The notes under the pieces: generated by a model
Told to the model about the DNA's origin: nothing
Seen by the model: only the letters and a program-made list of their open reading frames with translations
Databases searched by the model: none
Assembly (NCBI GenBank): GCA_016234425.1
Contig: JACRCA010000413.1
Coordinates: 1 to 5,472, forward strand
Reading direction: 5' to 3'
From: Deltaproteobacteria bacterium
GTDB taxonomy: Bacteria > Desulfobacterota > SM23-61
DNA: 5,472 bases
Shown: piece by piece, positions 1 through 5,466 of the stretch
Layout of the letters: every line of letters begins with the position of its first letter
How positions within the stretch are numbered: position 1 is the first letter of the stretch
Position numbers and translations under genes: made by a program

Positions 1-999
1 ATCAACACCAGCAATAATTTTGCGATCAGCTTCCACCCCATTCCTAAAATGAAGGCCGGGGGCCTTTCTTTGATCTTCCAGTCCGGGCTTTACGAGCCCA
101 GGATTGACTGGCTCTTTTCCGACTTTAACCTTCACCTCAACAAACTCATCGATTTGGGAAACAAGATGGACATCAACGAGGTGGAAGCCCTTAGTTATCT
201 GGCCCAGGACTCTCAGACTCGGGTCATTGGTATTCACTTGGAAAGCATTGAAGGGAATGGAAGGGAATTTTTGAGAATCATCCAGAAAGCCGCAGAGCAC
301 AAGCATATCGTCGTCCTCAAATCTGGACGCACGGAAGCCGGGGCTAAAGCCGCCACTTCTCATACCGGGGTTATTGTTCGGGGAAACGATCTCGTTTTCG
401 ATGCGGCCTTGAGGCAGTCTGGCGCCATTCGAGCCCAGACCATCGAGGAGTTTTTTGACCTTGCGAGAGCCTTGGAGCGCTTTGGTTCCCTTTTACTGCC
501 AGGAAACCAAATAGCCATCGCTACCCTGCCAGGGGGGGAAGCCGTGATCGTTACCGACCTGTGCCAGCTTGAAGGTTTTTCCCTGGCCAAGTTGCAGGAC
601 GATACCTTAGGAAGACTGAGGCCAGTTTTCCCACCCTGGGAGATTGGGGGAAATCCTTTTGACCTTGGCGTTTCCTTGCAGTTCAACGATTTAAGGAAGG
701 TCTATACCATCCTTCTGGAATCGGTCATCAATGACCCGAATGTAGACGCCCTCGCTGTACAGCTTCCTTCCCGGGCCTTCAACATTCCCCGGGAATTCTT
801 CCAGGTCTTTCCTGAATCCCTCAGGGCTAAAAAACCTATTGCTCTATGGGTAGCGGGAATGTTTTCAGGTAGGCACGAAACCCTCGAATGGGTGGAAGAT
901 CAAAATGTTCCTGTATTTCCTTCGCCTGAGAAGCTCATTAAGGCTCTCTCTGCTCTGCATCGCTCCAGCCTCTTCAAACTTTTTAAAAAATCTTCTTAG
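1..999 (+). CDS. NDP-forming acyl-CoA synthetase, alpha subunit/domain (5'-partial)
   Basis: The frame is open from base 1, so the 5' end lies outside the window; the ATG at 49 is internal, since the residues before it (NTSNNFAISF) fit the family. The family (ADP-forming acetyl/acyl-CoA synthetases, related to succinyl-CoA synthetase) interconverts acyl-CoA + NDP + Pi and acid + NTP + CoA in the cytosol. Numbering from base 1, visible marks are FQSG (26-29), LGNK-x-D (52-57), the GRTEAGAKAATSHTG block (109-123) whose His121 matches the phosphorylated His, LPGGEA (176-181) and GNPFDLG (217-223). This covers the central and C-terminal ligase-CoA domains; the N-terminal CoA-binding domain of roughly 130 residues should lie upstream. 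The protein ends after about 332 visible residues with a basic tail, with no ATP-grasp (beta) domain fused downstream, so a separate beta subunit is expected elsewhere, perhaps upstream. The acyl substrate cannot be read from sequence. Confidence 0.88.
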   Translation: MNTSNNFAISFHPIPKMKAGGLSLIFQSGLYEPRIDWLFSDFNLHLNKLIDLGNKMDINEVEALSYLAQDSQTRVIGIHLESIEGNGREFLRIIQKAAEHKHIVVLKSGRTEAGAKAATSHTGVIVRGNDLVFDAALRQSGAIRAQTIEEFFDLARALERFGSLLLPGNQIAIATLPGGEAVIVTDLCQLEGFSLAKLQDDTLGRLRPVFPPWEIGGNPFDLGVSLQFNDLRKVYTILLESVINDPNVDALAVQLPSRAFNIPREFFQVFPESLRAKKPIALWVAGMFSGRHETLEWVEDQNVPVFPSPEKLIKALSALHRSSLFKLFKKSS

Positions 1000-1008
1000 A
1001 TCTTCAAA

Positions 1009-2370
1009 TTACCTCACTAAAAGAAGCCTGGTGAACTCAGAAATATCCCCAATTTTCTCCAGGCAATGGATCTTTTCTATAATTTTTTCAATTCTTTCTT
1101 CTTTAAAAACCACCCTGGCTAAAAGACGGAACTTATCATAAAGGTCACTCCCGGAGCCAGGAATTTCTGGTTCCCCTTTCGCATCCAAAACTTCGGAAGT
1201 AAACTTCCGGCCATCTTTCAAAATCACCTCAGCCCTCGCTCCTCGGTGTTCCGGAACCATTTTATCCAACTCTTGATCCGGAAAAACGTCGATTCTATCC
1301 ATCAGGATTCTTACTCTCTCATCTTTGAGTTTCTTTGGCTTAAATTCCTCCGGTCCTACCCTTCCGTCCAGTAGGGCAACTGAGGCAGAATATGGAAGGC
1401 TCATTCTGCCCGAGAGAGGGGTTTGAACTTCCTTTCCATCCACAAATTTCGCGGCGATGGTGTAGGTATAGAAATTCACTTTTTCGACCTCTTCGGGTTG
1501 AATCGAGTGACTCTTACGAATGTCCAGGATGGCGTCAATCGCCGGATGAGAGTGGCGGCAGGAGGCATGGAACTTCACGTAGGTGTTCATGATCTCATAT
1601 CTTTCCCCCAATCCATCCAGGATCCTCTGGGGATTGAATGTATCGGCAAAAGCCTTATAAAATCCCCGTTCGTCCTCGAGAACGGTAGAGGGTCCTGTGA
1701 ACCCTTCTTTCGCCAATAAGGCTGAAAGGATTCCGTTCTGGGCAGCCTTGCCGGCGTGCAAAACTTTGGTCATCGTCCCATCGGCCATGAAGGCAAAAAG
1801 TCCGGCAGCCTGCGAGCCCGCGATTCCTAAAGCAGAAACCATTTTCCGATCATCCAACTTGAGAAGCCGGCCTGCTCCAGCAGCGGCAGCGAAAGTCCCG
1901 CAGGTTCCAGTCGTATGAAACCCGCGGTTGAAATGGGAAGGGTTTCCCGCGGCTCCAATCCTGCCAAAGACTTCATATCCTGCTACAATGGCAGGGATAA
2001 GATCTTTCCCTTTTATCTTTCCCTTCTCAGCCAAGGCGACCACAGCGGGGATCACAGTTATTCCCGGATGCCCTTGAGCAAATCGATTGCCGTCGTCGAG
2101 CTCCAACGCATGGGCCATGATGCCGTTGGCCATGGCTGCTTCCAGACACCCTATCTTTCCTCTGCCAGTAAAGAGAGTGGCTTCCTTCTTTTGGTTTAAC
2201 TTCTCGGCCAATCTCTTGGCAATAAGAGCTTCTGGAGTTTTCGACCCGGCCAAAGCTGCCCCGATTGTATCCATCAAGCAATGCTTGGCTTTCAGGATCA
2301 CTTCCTCTGGTAAATTTTTGTAATTCAAACTCACAATAAATTTGGCCAAATTCCCCGTTAGACTTTCCAT
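1009..2370 (-). CDS. MmgE/PrpD family protein
   Basis: A complete 453-residue protein, the usual length for the MmgE/PrpD family. The family includes 2-methylcitrate dehydratase, cis-aconitate decarboxylase and iminodisuccinate epimerase. Recognisable blocks are an N-terminal helical start with CLMDTIGAALAG (31-42), HALELDDGNRFAQGHPG (87-103), RGFHTTGTCGTFAAAAGAG (149-167), TKVLHAGKAAQNG (201-213), FHASCRHSHPAIDA (267-280) and the late SLPYSAS (324-330). By analogy with ACOD1, Asp92/Asp93, His101, His152, Lys202 and the 266-275 Lys/His cluster are active-site candidates; this alignment was done by eye. The start is supported by GGAGGG just upstream. No signal peptide or membrane segment is seen, so it should be cytosolic. 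It converges on the acyl-CoA synthetase gene (9-base gap) and diverges from the hydrolase operon. The neighbours do not include methylcitrate synthase or methylisocitrate lyase, so prpD itself is not supported. The substrate is unknown, probably a di- or tricarboxylate. Confidence 0.93.
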   Translation of the reverse strand: MESLTGNLAKFIVSLNYKNLPEEVILKAKHCLMDTIGAALAGSKTPEALIAKRLAEKLNQKKEATLFTGRGKIGCLEAAMANGIMAHALELDDGNRFAQGHPGITVIPAVVALAEKGKIKGKDLIPAIVAGYEVFGRIGAAGNPSHFNRGFHTTGTCGTFAAAAGAGRLLKLDDRKMVSALGIAGSQAAGLFAFMADGTMTKVLHAGKAAQNGILSALLAKEGFTGPSTVLEDERGFYKAFADTFNPQRILDGLGERYEIMNTYVKFHASCRHSHPAIDAILDIRKSHSIQPEEVEKVNFYTYTIAAKFVDGKEVQTPLSGRMSLPYSASVALLDGRVGPEEFKPKKLKDERVRILMDRIDVFPDQELDKMVPEHRGARAEVILKDGRKFTSEVLDAKGEPEIPGSGSDLYDKFRLLARVVFKEERIEKIIEKIHCLEKIGDISEFTRLLLVR

Positions 2371-2374
2371 TTTT

Positions 2375-2380
2375 CCCTCC
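2375..2380 (-). promoter_or_regulatory. Ribosome-binding site of the MmgE/PrpD gene
   Basis: On the minus strand this reads GGAGGG, followed by AAAA and the ATG at 2370. The match to the anti-Shine-Dalgarno is strong but the spacing is short. It fixes the start of the gene. Confidence 0.75.
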
Positions 2381-2400
2381 GCTTGTTCGAAATTTAAAAG

Positions 2401-2429
2401 ATATTATCAAAAAAAAATATTTATGGCAA
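2401..2429 (-). promoter_or_regulatory. Candidate sigma70-type promoter for the MmgE/PrpD gene
   Basis: On the minus strand, TTGCCA (2429-2424, 5/6 to TTGACA) is followed after 17 bases by TAATAT (2406-2401, 4/6 to TATAAT). An overlapping GATAAT (2408-2403) is a 5/6 alternative at 15 spacing. The spacer holds a run of nine T. Transcription would begin near 2394, giving a leader of about two dozen bases that contains the GGAGGG site. Prediction by eye only. Confidence 0.45.
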
Positions 2430-2448
2430 CATACCGGCCAATAAATGC

Positions 2449-2477
2449 TTGAAAAATGAATGGAGGTGTGGTAATTT
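2449..2477 (+). promoter_or_regulatory. Candidate promoter for the hydrolase operon
   Basis: TTGAAA (2449-2454, 5/6 to TTGACA) is followed after 17 bases by TAATTT (2472-2477, 3/6 to TATAAT), which is preceded by TGG and so forms a TGn extended -10. Transcription would begin near 2484, inside the right arm of the 10-bp inverted repeat, leaving a leader of about 54 bases before the hydrolase ATG. The -10 match is modest. Confidence 0.35.
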
Positions 2478-2523
2478 CCAAAAAATTTCGAATTGATGGG
2501 CAAAAATTGAGGAGAAAATTGGC

Positions 2524-2529
2524 GAGGGG
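2524..2529 (+). promoter_or_regulatory. Ribosome-binding site of the alpha/beta hydrolase
   Basis: GAGGGG lies 8 bases before the ATG at 2538. An in-frame TAA at 2532-2534 rules out any start further upstream, so this site and the ATG at 2538 fix the N-terminus. Confidence 0.7.
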
Positions 2530-2537
2530 ATTAATCG

Positions 2538-3332
2538 ATGCCCGAAGTGATGGTCAAAGGAACGAAGATACACTTCCTGGAGAAAAAAGCCCAAGCTCCC
2601 GACCCGAAGGGGAAAGTCGTTTTCATCCATGGCAGCGGTGGGAACGCTGGTCTTTGGCAGAGAGTGATGGATGGATTGGCCGGAGAATACCATTTGCTGG
2701 CTTTGGACTTGCCGGGACATGGGAGATCAGAGGGACTGGGGATGAAGCGCGTCTCGGAATATCGCGATTTTCTCAAGGATTTTTTAAACGCTCTGGGGTT
2801 GGAGAGAATTGTGCTTGGAGGACATTCTTTAGGGGGAGCCGTTGTACAAGATTTTACCATCTATTATCCCGCGACTTTGAGAGCGATCCTTTTAATCGGA
2901 ACCGGCGCCCGCCTCCGGGTTCTTCCGGAAGCACTGGAGGTAACGCGGCAGATGGCCGAAGGGAAAATCGAACCCAGGTTTGACCCATGGGGATTCTCTG
3001 CAAAGGCTTCCCCAGAAGTGCTGGCCGCGGGAGAAGGGGAGTGGGCCAAGACGAGCCCTCGGGTCCGTTATCATGACCTGATGGCCTGTGATCAATTCGA
3101 CATCATGAAAGAGATCGAAAAGATCCGCCTGCCCGCGCTCATGGTATGCGGGAGGGAAGATCGGCTAACTCCCATAAAATACTCTGAGTTTTTAAATAGC
3201 AAGATTCCCGACTCCAAGATGGAAATTATAGAGGGAGCCGGGCACATGCTAATGCTGGAGGCTCCTGAGGCATTGAGTGGGGCGATTTTGAGCTTTCTCC
3301 GCTCCTTGGATTCATTACGTGCCGATTATTGA
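2538..3332 (+). CDS. Alpha/beta hydrolase
   Basis: A 264-residue protein of typical length for a single-domain alpha/beta hydrolase. The fold markers run in order: the beta3 strand and oxyanion turn VVFIHGSGG (27-35), LDLPGHGRSEG (56-66), the nucleophile elbow GGHSLGG with Ser97, the acid CGRED with Asp208, and the histidine loop GAGHMLMLEAPE with His236. The full Ser97-Asp208-His236 triad is present, so the enzyme should be active. A cap region fills about 120-190. It resembles the MhpC/enol-lactone hydrolase branch, which cleaves esters, lactones or activated C-C bonds, but the substrate cannot be assigned; thioesterase or esterase activity is also possible. No signal peptide is seen, so it should be cytosolic. 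The TGA stop is followed at once by the ATG of the next gene, so the two are co-transcribed and probably translationally coupled. The gene diverges from the MmgE/PrpD gene. Confidence 0.93.
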   Translation: MPEVMVKGTKIHFLEKKAQAPDPKGKVVFIHGSGGNAGLWQRVMDGLAGEYHLLALDLPGHGRSEGLGMKRVSEYRDFLKDFLNALGLERIVLGGHSLGGAVVQDFTIYYPATLRAILLIGTGARLRVLPEALEVTRQMAEGKIEPRFDPWGFSAKASPEVLAAGEGEWAKTSPRVRYHDLMACDQFDIMKEIEKIRLPALMVCGREDRLTPIKYSEFLNSKIPDSKMEIIEGAGHMLMLEAPEALSGAILSFLRSLDSLRADY

Positions 3333-4124
3333 ATGAAGTATCGCTCCATTTACGAACTCAACCATCTCCCACCGGTGGAACGGATCAAGCTCTACCGCAA
3401 CCTGATTCCTTCCAGAGTGTTTCACCTTTTCGGAATTGATCGCCAGACCTTCCAGAATCGCCGAGGGGAGAAAGTTGTCCAGTTCTATACACCCGAATCT
3501 CACGGATTCGCATCCATTGATGTGAAGATGAGGCTCGCAGACCAGGATTCGATCTTCTTCCTCCAGATTTCCGATACCCCTTTCATGGATAACCTGGAGC
3601 TCTCTTTCCTCGTGATCAATGACCCTCGGGGAGAACGCTTTCAGATCGATCGGGATTGGGATGGGAAAGACACCCTCTTCGGGACCGCCTCCAGAAATGT
3701 AACTGAAGAAGAACGCGCAATGAAAGCAGGCCTGGCTCCAGGGCAGGTTCGTCCGGGACTCAGGTTGTTGGGAGAGTTCATTTCCCTCTTGGAACGGTTT
3801 GCTTCCAGGCTCGCCGTCTCGATCATTTCCGGGGAAGCCCTTTTCTATCACAACGCTATTCAGTATGAACGGAATGGATTTGGCTATTTGGAGGGACGGA
3901 AACAGATGGAGGAAATCGACCGGGAATTCCTTCGGAGTGGGAAACTCTACGAGCGACTGAATGGGTCCAGCCCCTTCCGGAGGAAAGGGGCAGAAAAATC
4001 CGTCCGCGGGCGAAGTTGGGCCATTCAGGATGGAATTCTTGGAAAACCCTGGGTCTCCCCAAAGGTCTACAAGCCGGTGGGAAAGTCCGTGGGTGTGAAT
4101 ACTTTCCATGGCCAAGAATATTAA
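3333..4124 (+). CDS. Conserved-looking protein of unknown function, coupled to the hydrolase
   Basis: I do not recognise this 263-residue protein. It starts on the base after the hydrolase stop (TGAATG) and has no Shine-Dalgarno of its own, so translation probably depends on ribosomes finishing the hydrolase. It looks soluble: no signal peptide, no clear membrane span, many charged residues. The N-terminal half (about 45-120) alternates hydrophobic and polar residues like a beta-sheet domain (VVQFYTPES, SIFFLQIS, LELSFLVIND) and carries an acidic stretch IDRDWDGKD (105-113). A helical part follows (about 125-205) with FYHNAIQYERNGFGYLEG (171-188), which recalls the last strand and helix of GNAT-type acyltransferases. 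The C-terminus has a distinctive RGRSWAIQDGILG (225-237) then W and VNTF. The GNAT likeness is weak and only suggestive. Tight coupling implies work in the same step or complex as the hydrolase. Codon use resembles the neighbours and the open frame is intact. Confidence 0.8.
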   Translation: MKYRSIYELNHLPPVERIKLYRNLIPSRVFHLFGIDRQTFQNRRGEKVVQFYTPESHGFASIDVKMRLADQDSIFFLQISDTPFMDNLELSFLVINDPRGERFQIDRDWDGKDTLFGTASRNVTEEERAMKAGLAPGQVRPGLRLLGEFISLLERFASRLAVSIISGEALFYHNAIQYERNGFGYLEGRKQMEEIDREFLRSGKLYERLNGSSPFRRKGAEKSVRGRSWAIQDGILGKPWVSPKVYKPVGKSVGVNTFHGQEY

Positions 4125-4331
4125 CGATTTATCAAATTTTTTTACGCTTTAGACATTAGCCATTTCTATCCCATGATAGCCCTAAAAATTTTCATTTTTC
4201 CTAGATTGGTGGTTTCGTGGCGATAATTATTGAATTCTCTTGATAAAAAAAGAGAAATGGCCTAAAATTTTTTAAATTGCTCAATAGGGTATAATTTTTA
4301 AAAAACGTTTAAAACGAATAATTGGGGCAAT

Positions 4332-4352
4332 AGTCAATAATTTTTGTTGACT
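4332..4352. repeat. AGTCAA-N9-TTGACT inverted repeat over a -35 element
   Basis: A perfect 6-bp dyad (4332-4337 and 4347-4352) with a 9-base AT-rich spacer. The right arm is the -35 hexamer of the promoter candidate at 4347-4376, which is where a repressor or activator could act. It is short and in AT-rich DNA, so chance is a real alternative. Confidence 0.3.
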
Positions 4353-4376
4353 TTTTTTAAGTTTTGTATATATATT
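4347..4376 (+). promoter_or_regulatory. Candidate sigma70-type promoter upstream of the ketoacyl synthase
   Basis: TTGACT (5/6) is followed after 18 bases by TATATT (5/6), within T-rich DNA that suits an UP-like or easily melted region. Transcription would start near 4383, leaving a leader of about 230 bases that contains both hairpins described below. Confidence 0.45.
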
Positions 4377-4390
4377 GTATTATTAAGTCC

Positions 4391-4418
4391 TTGACACTTC
4401 TAAAGATTTACATAGAAA
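4391..4418 (+). promoter_or_regulatory. Second, tandem promoter candidate
   Basis: A perfect TTGACA (4391-4396) is followed after 16 bases by TAGAAA (4413-4418, 4/6). The start would fall near 4425, immediately before the C/G-run palindrome, so the transcript would begin with that hairpin. The -10 is the weaker part. Confidence 0.35.
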
Positions 4419-4427
4419 ATAGGTTTC

Positions 4428-4476
4428 AAATCCCCCCAACCCCCCCTTTAATAAAGAGGGGGAGGAGGGGGGATTT
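4428..4476. repeat. C-run/G-run inverted repeat (REP-like element or terminator-like hairpin)
   Basis: The left arm (4428-4450) starts AAATCCCCCC, has a second C run and ends CTTTA. The right arm (4452-4476) starts TAAAG, has two G runs broken by A and ends GGGGGGATTT. The arms are near-complementary with A4451 at the centre and a few mismatches or bulges, giving a stem of over 20 bp. This layout is like dispersed intergenic palindromes of many environmental Proteobacteria, in particular Deltaproteobacteria; membership in a repeat family cannot be shown from one copy. On the plus strand the stem is followed by a run of five T (4474-4478), so it could also end transcripts arriving from upstream. 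Confidence 0.7.
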
Positions 4477-4478
4477 TT

Positions 4479-4492
4479 CCCGCCAAGGCGGG
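4479..4492. repeat. CCCGCC-AA-GGCGGG hairpin
   Basis: A perfect 6-bp GC stem with a two-base AA centre, two bases beyond the right arm of the larger palindrome. The tight pairing of the two suggests they are parts of one compound element. There is no T tract after it, so it is not a classical terminator on the plus strand; on the minus strand the AAAAAT complement lies immediately after and would give only A-rich/U-poor sequence. Confidence 0.6.
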
Positions 4493-4611
4493 ATGCGCGG
4501 GTGACATATCAGTCAGGAAGAATTATTTAGGAAATTTAGCGGAGGAATTTCAATCGAGATTTTGATGAAGTGAAGAGTTCATTTTTTTCAGGATTTTCAA
4601 GCTTTTAACCC

Positions 4612-5466
4612 ATGAAGACAAAAACAAAATGGGGAGCAGATCTTTTACCTTTACCTTTTATAAAAGGACCTCCTAAGGACTCGGCTACGAAAGAAGAATC
4701 GATTTCAAAAAAGCGCGTAGTGGTCACTGGGGTGGGGGTTGTCTCGCCGATCGGAATCGGCAAGGAGGCTTTCTGGAAAGCCCTGCTTTCCGGAAAATGT
4801 GGTATTGGCCTCGTTACCCATTTTGATGCCTCTTCCTATCCCTGCAAGTTTGCCGCCGAGGTTAACGATTTCGATGTTACTGATTTCATCCCCCCCAAAA
4901 AGGCCCGCCGCCTCTCTCGTGGTACACAATTTGCTATTGTTTCTACTCAAAAAGCACTTGAAGATGCTCAAATAGATCTCCACAAAGAAGATCCTTACCA
5001 GGTCGGATTGTGCTACGGCACATCCGTGGGGCCAATGGATATTTATGAAAAATTCGGCGCGACCTTTTATGAACGCGGCCTGAAACGAGTGCATTCACTA
5101 TTTGAGGGACTCATGAATCACAATGCCATAGTCGGAGGTTTGGCTGAAGCCTTGGATATTCGTGGTTATAATCTAACTGTCTCCACCGGATGTTCTGCAG
5201 GGAACATGGCCGTGGCCAATGCCTACCTTGCCGTTTCTTCTGGAATCGCAGACGTTTTGATCGCAGGCGGGGCAGACACACCCATTTATCCTTTAACTTA
5301 TGGCATTTATGCTGCCTCCAATGTGATGGCCCCCAATACTGGAGATCCAAAAAAGGCCGCGTGCCCATATGATAAACGAAGGGCCGGTTTCGTCTTGGGG
5401 GAAGGGGCAGGGACATTGATTTTTGAAGAGATGGATCATGCCCAGAAACGGAAAGCAAGGATTTAA
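4612..5466 (+). CDS. Truncated beta-ketoacyl-ACP synthase (FabF/KAS-like), stopped by in-frame TAA
   Basis: Ketoacyl synthases condense malonyl-ACP with an acyl chain in fatty acid or polyketide synthesis. KRVVVTGVGVVSPIG (34-48) is the classic start of the fold; STGCSAGN (191-198) holds the nucleophile Cys194, aligned with FabF Cys163; PYDKRRAGFVLGEGAG (252-267) is the usual late N-domain block. The open frame ends at 284 residues, where full enzymes have about 410 plus, here, a 33-residue N-terminal extension. The two catalytic histidines and the final glycine loop lie beyond the stop, so the product as read cannot condense. The stop sits at RI-stop-AE where the family has RIYAE or RILAE, so a single base change explains it. 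The ATG has an in-frame TAA at 4606-4608 just upstream and no Shine-Dalgarno. TGCSAGN is closer to polyketide-type or divergent KAS than to the common TACA form of FabF. It may be a pseudogene or an assembly error. Confidence 0.85.
   Translation: MKTKTKWGADLLPLPFIKGPPKDSATKEESISKKRVVVTGVGVVSPIGIGKEAFWKALLSGKCGIGLVTHFDASSYPCKFAAEVNDFDVTDFIPPKKARRLSRGTQFAIVSTQKALEDAQIDLHKEDPYQVGLCYGTSVGPMDIYEKFGATFYERGLKRVHSLFEGLMNHNAIVGGLAEALDIRGYNLTVSTGCSAGNMAVANAYLAVSSGIADVLIAGGADTPIYPLTYGIYAASNVMAPNTGDPKKAACPYDKRRAGFVLGEGAGTLIFEEMDHAQKRKARI

Larger units (their letters stand above)
2386..2492. repeat. 10-bp inverted repeat framing the divergent promoters
   Basis: TTCGAAATTT at 2386-2395 is repeated as its exact reverse complement AAATTTCGAA at 2483-2492. 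The match stops at 10 bp on both sides. One arm lies at the predicted transcription start of the minus-strand gene and the other at that of the plus-strand operon, a placement that suits paired operator half-sites for shared control. Both arms contain TTCGAA, itself a palindrome, so each arm could bind a dimer. No regulator gene is visible in the window. In AT-rich DNA a chance match is possible. Confidence 0.35.
4125..4611. other. Long AT-rich intergenic region without a gene
   Basis: No convincing reading frame is present in these 487 bases. The first 300 are strongly AT-rich and hold small dyads: CTATC-CCAT-GATAG (4166-4179, followed by a T-rich stretch, a weak terminator candidate for the hydrolase operon), TTCTCTT/AAGAGAA (4235-4256) and CGTTT-A-AAACG (4306-4316). 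A perfect TATAAT sits at 4290-4295 but lacks a good -35. Two better promoter candidates, a large C/G-run palindrome and a GC hairpin follow. A strong GGAGGA at 4541-4546 has no usable start codon at the right distance; the nearby ATG at 4565 is followed by AAG and TGA. No tRNA or rRNA was recognised. Confidence 0.6.

Noticed and set aside
360..686. A 108-codon minus-strand frame inside the acyl-CoA synthetase
   Set aside because: It lies wholly within well-conserved synthetase coding sequence and shows no family features of its own.
2027..2503. A 158-codon minus-strand frame across the PrpD start
   Set aside because: It overlaps the conserved PrpD N-terminus out of frame and crosses both promoters; the PrpD frame has the GGAGGG site.
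2456..2983. A 175-codon plus-strand frame beginning upstream of the hydrolase
   Set aside because: It is out of frame with the alpha/beta hydrolase motifs, which are intact in the 2538 frame, and reads as low-information sequence.
3315..4115. A 266-codon open frame antisense to almost all of the unknown protein gene
   Set aside because: Its codons are in register with the sense codons, so it stays open merely because TTA, CTA and TCA are avoided in the sense gene. It has no ribosome-binding site and a shadow-like composition. The sense frame is coupled to the hydrolase.
4235..4272. TTCTCTT/AAGAGAA as an intrinsic terminator of the hydrolase operon
   Set aside because: The stem is 7 bp and AT-rich with an 8-base loop, and the T tract does not follow directly.
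4428..4500. CRISPR repeat or attachment site
   Set aside because: Only one copy of each palindrome is present, with no spacers, no integrase and no tRNA nearby.
4705..5094. A 129-codon minus-strand frame inside the ketoacyl synthase
   Set aside because: It is a shadow of conserved KAS sequence on the other strand.
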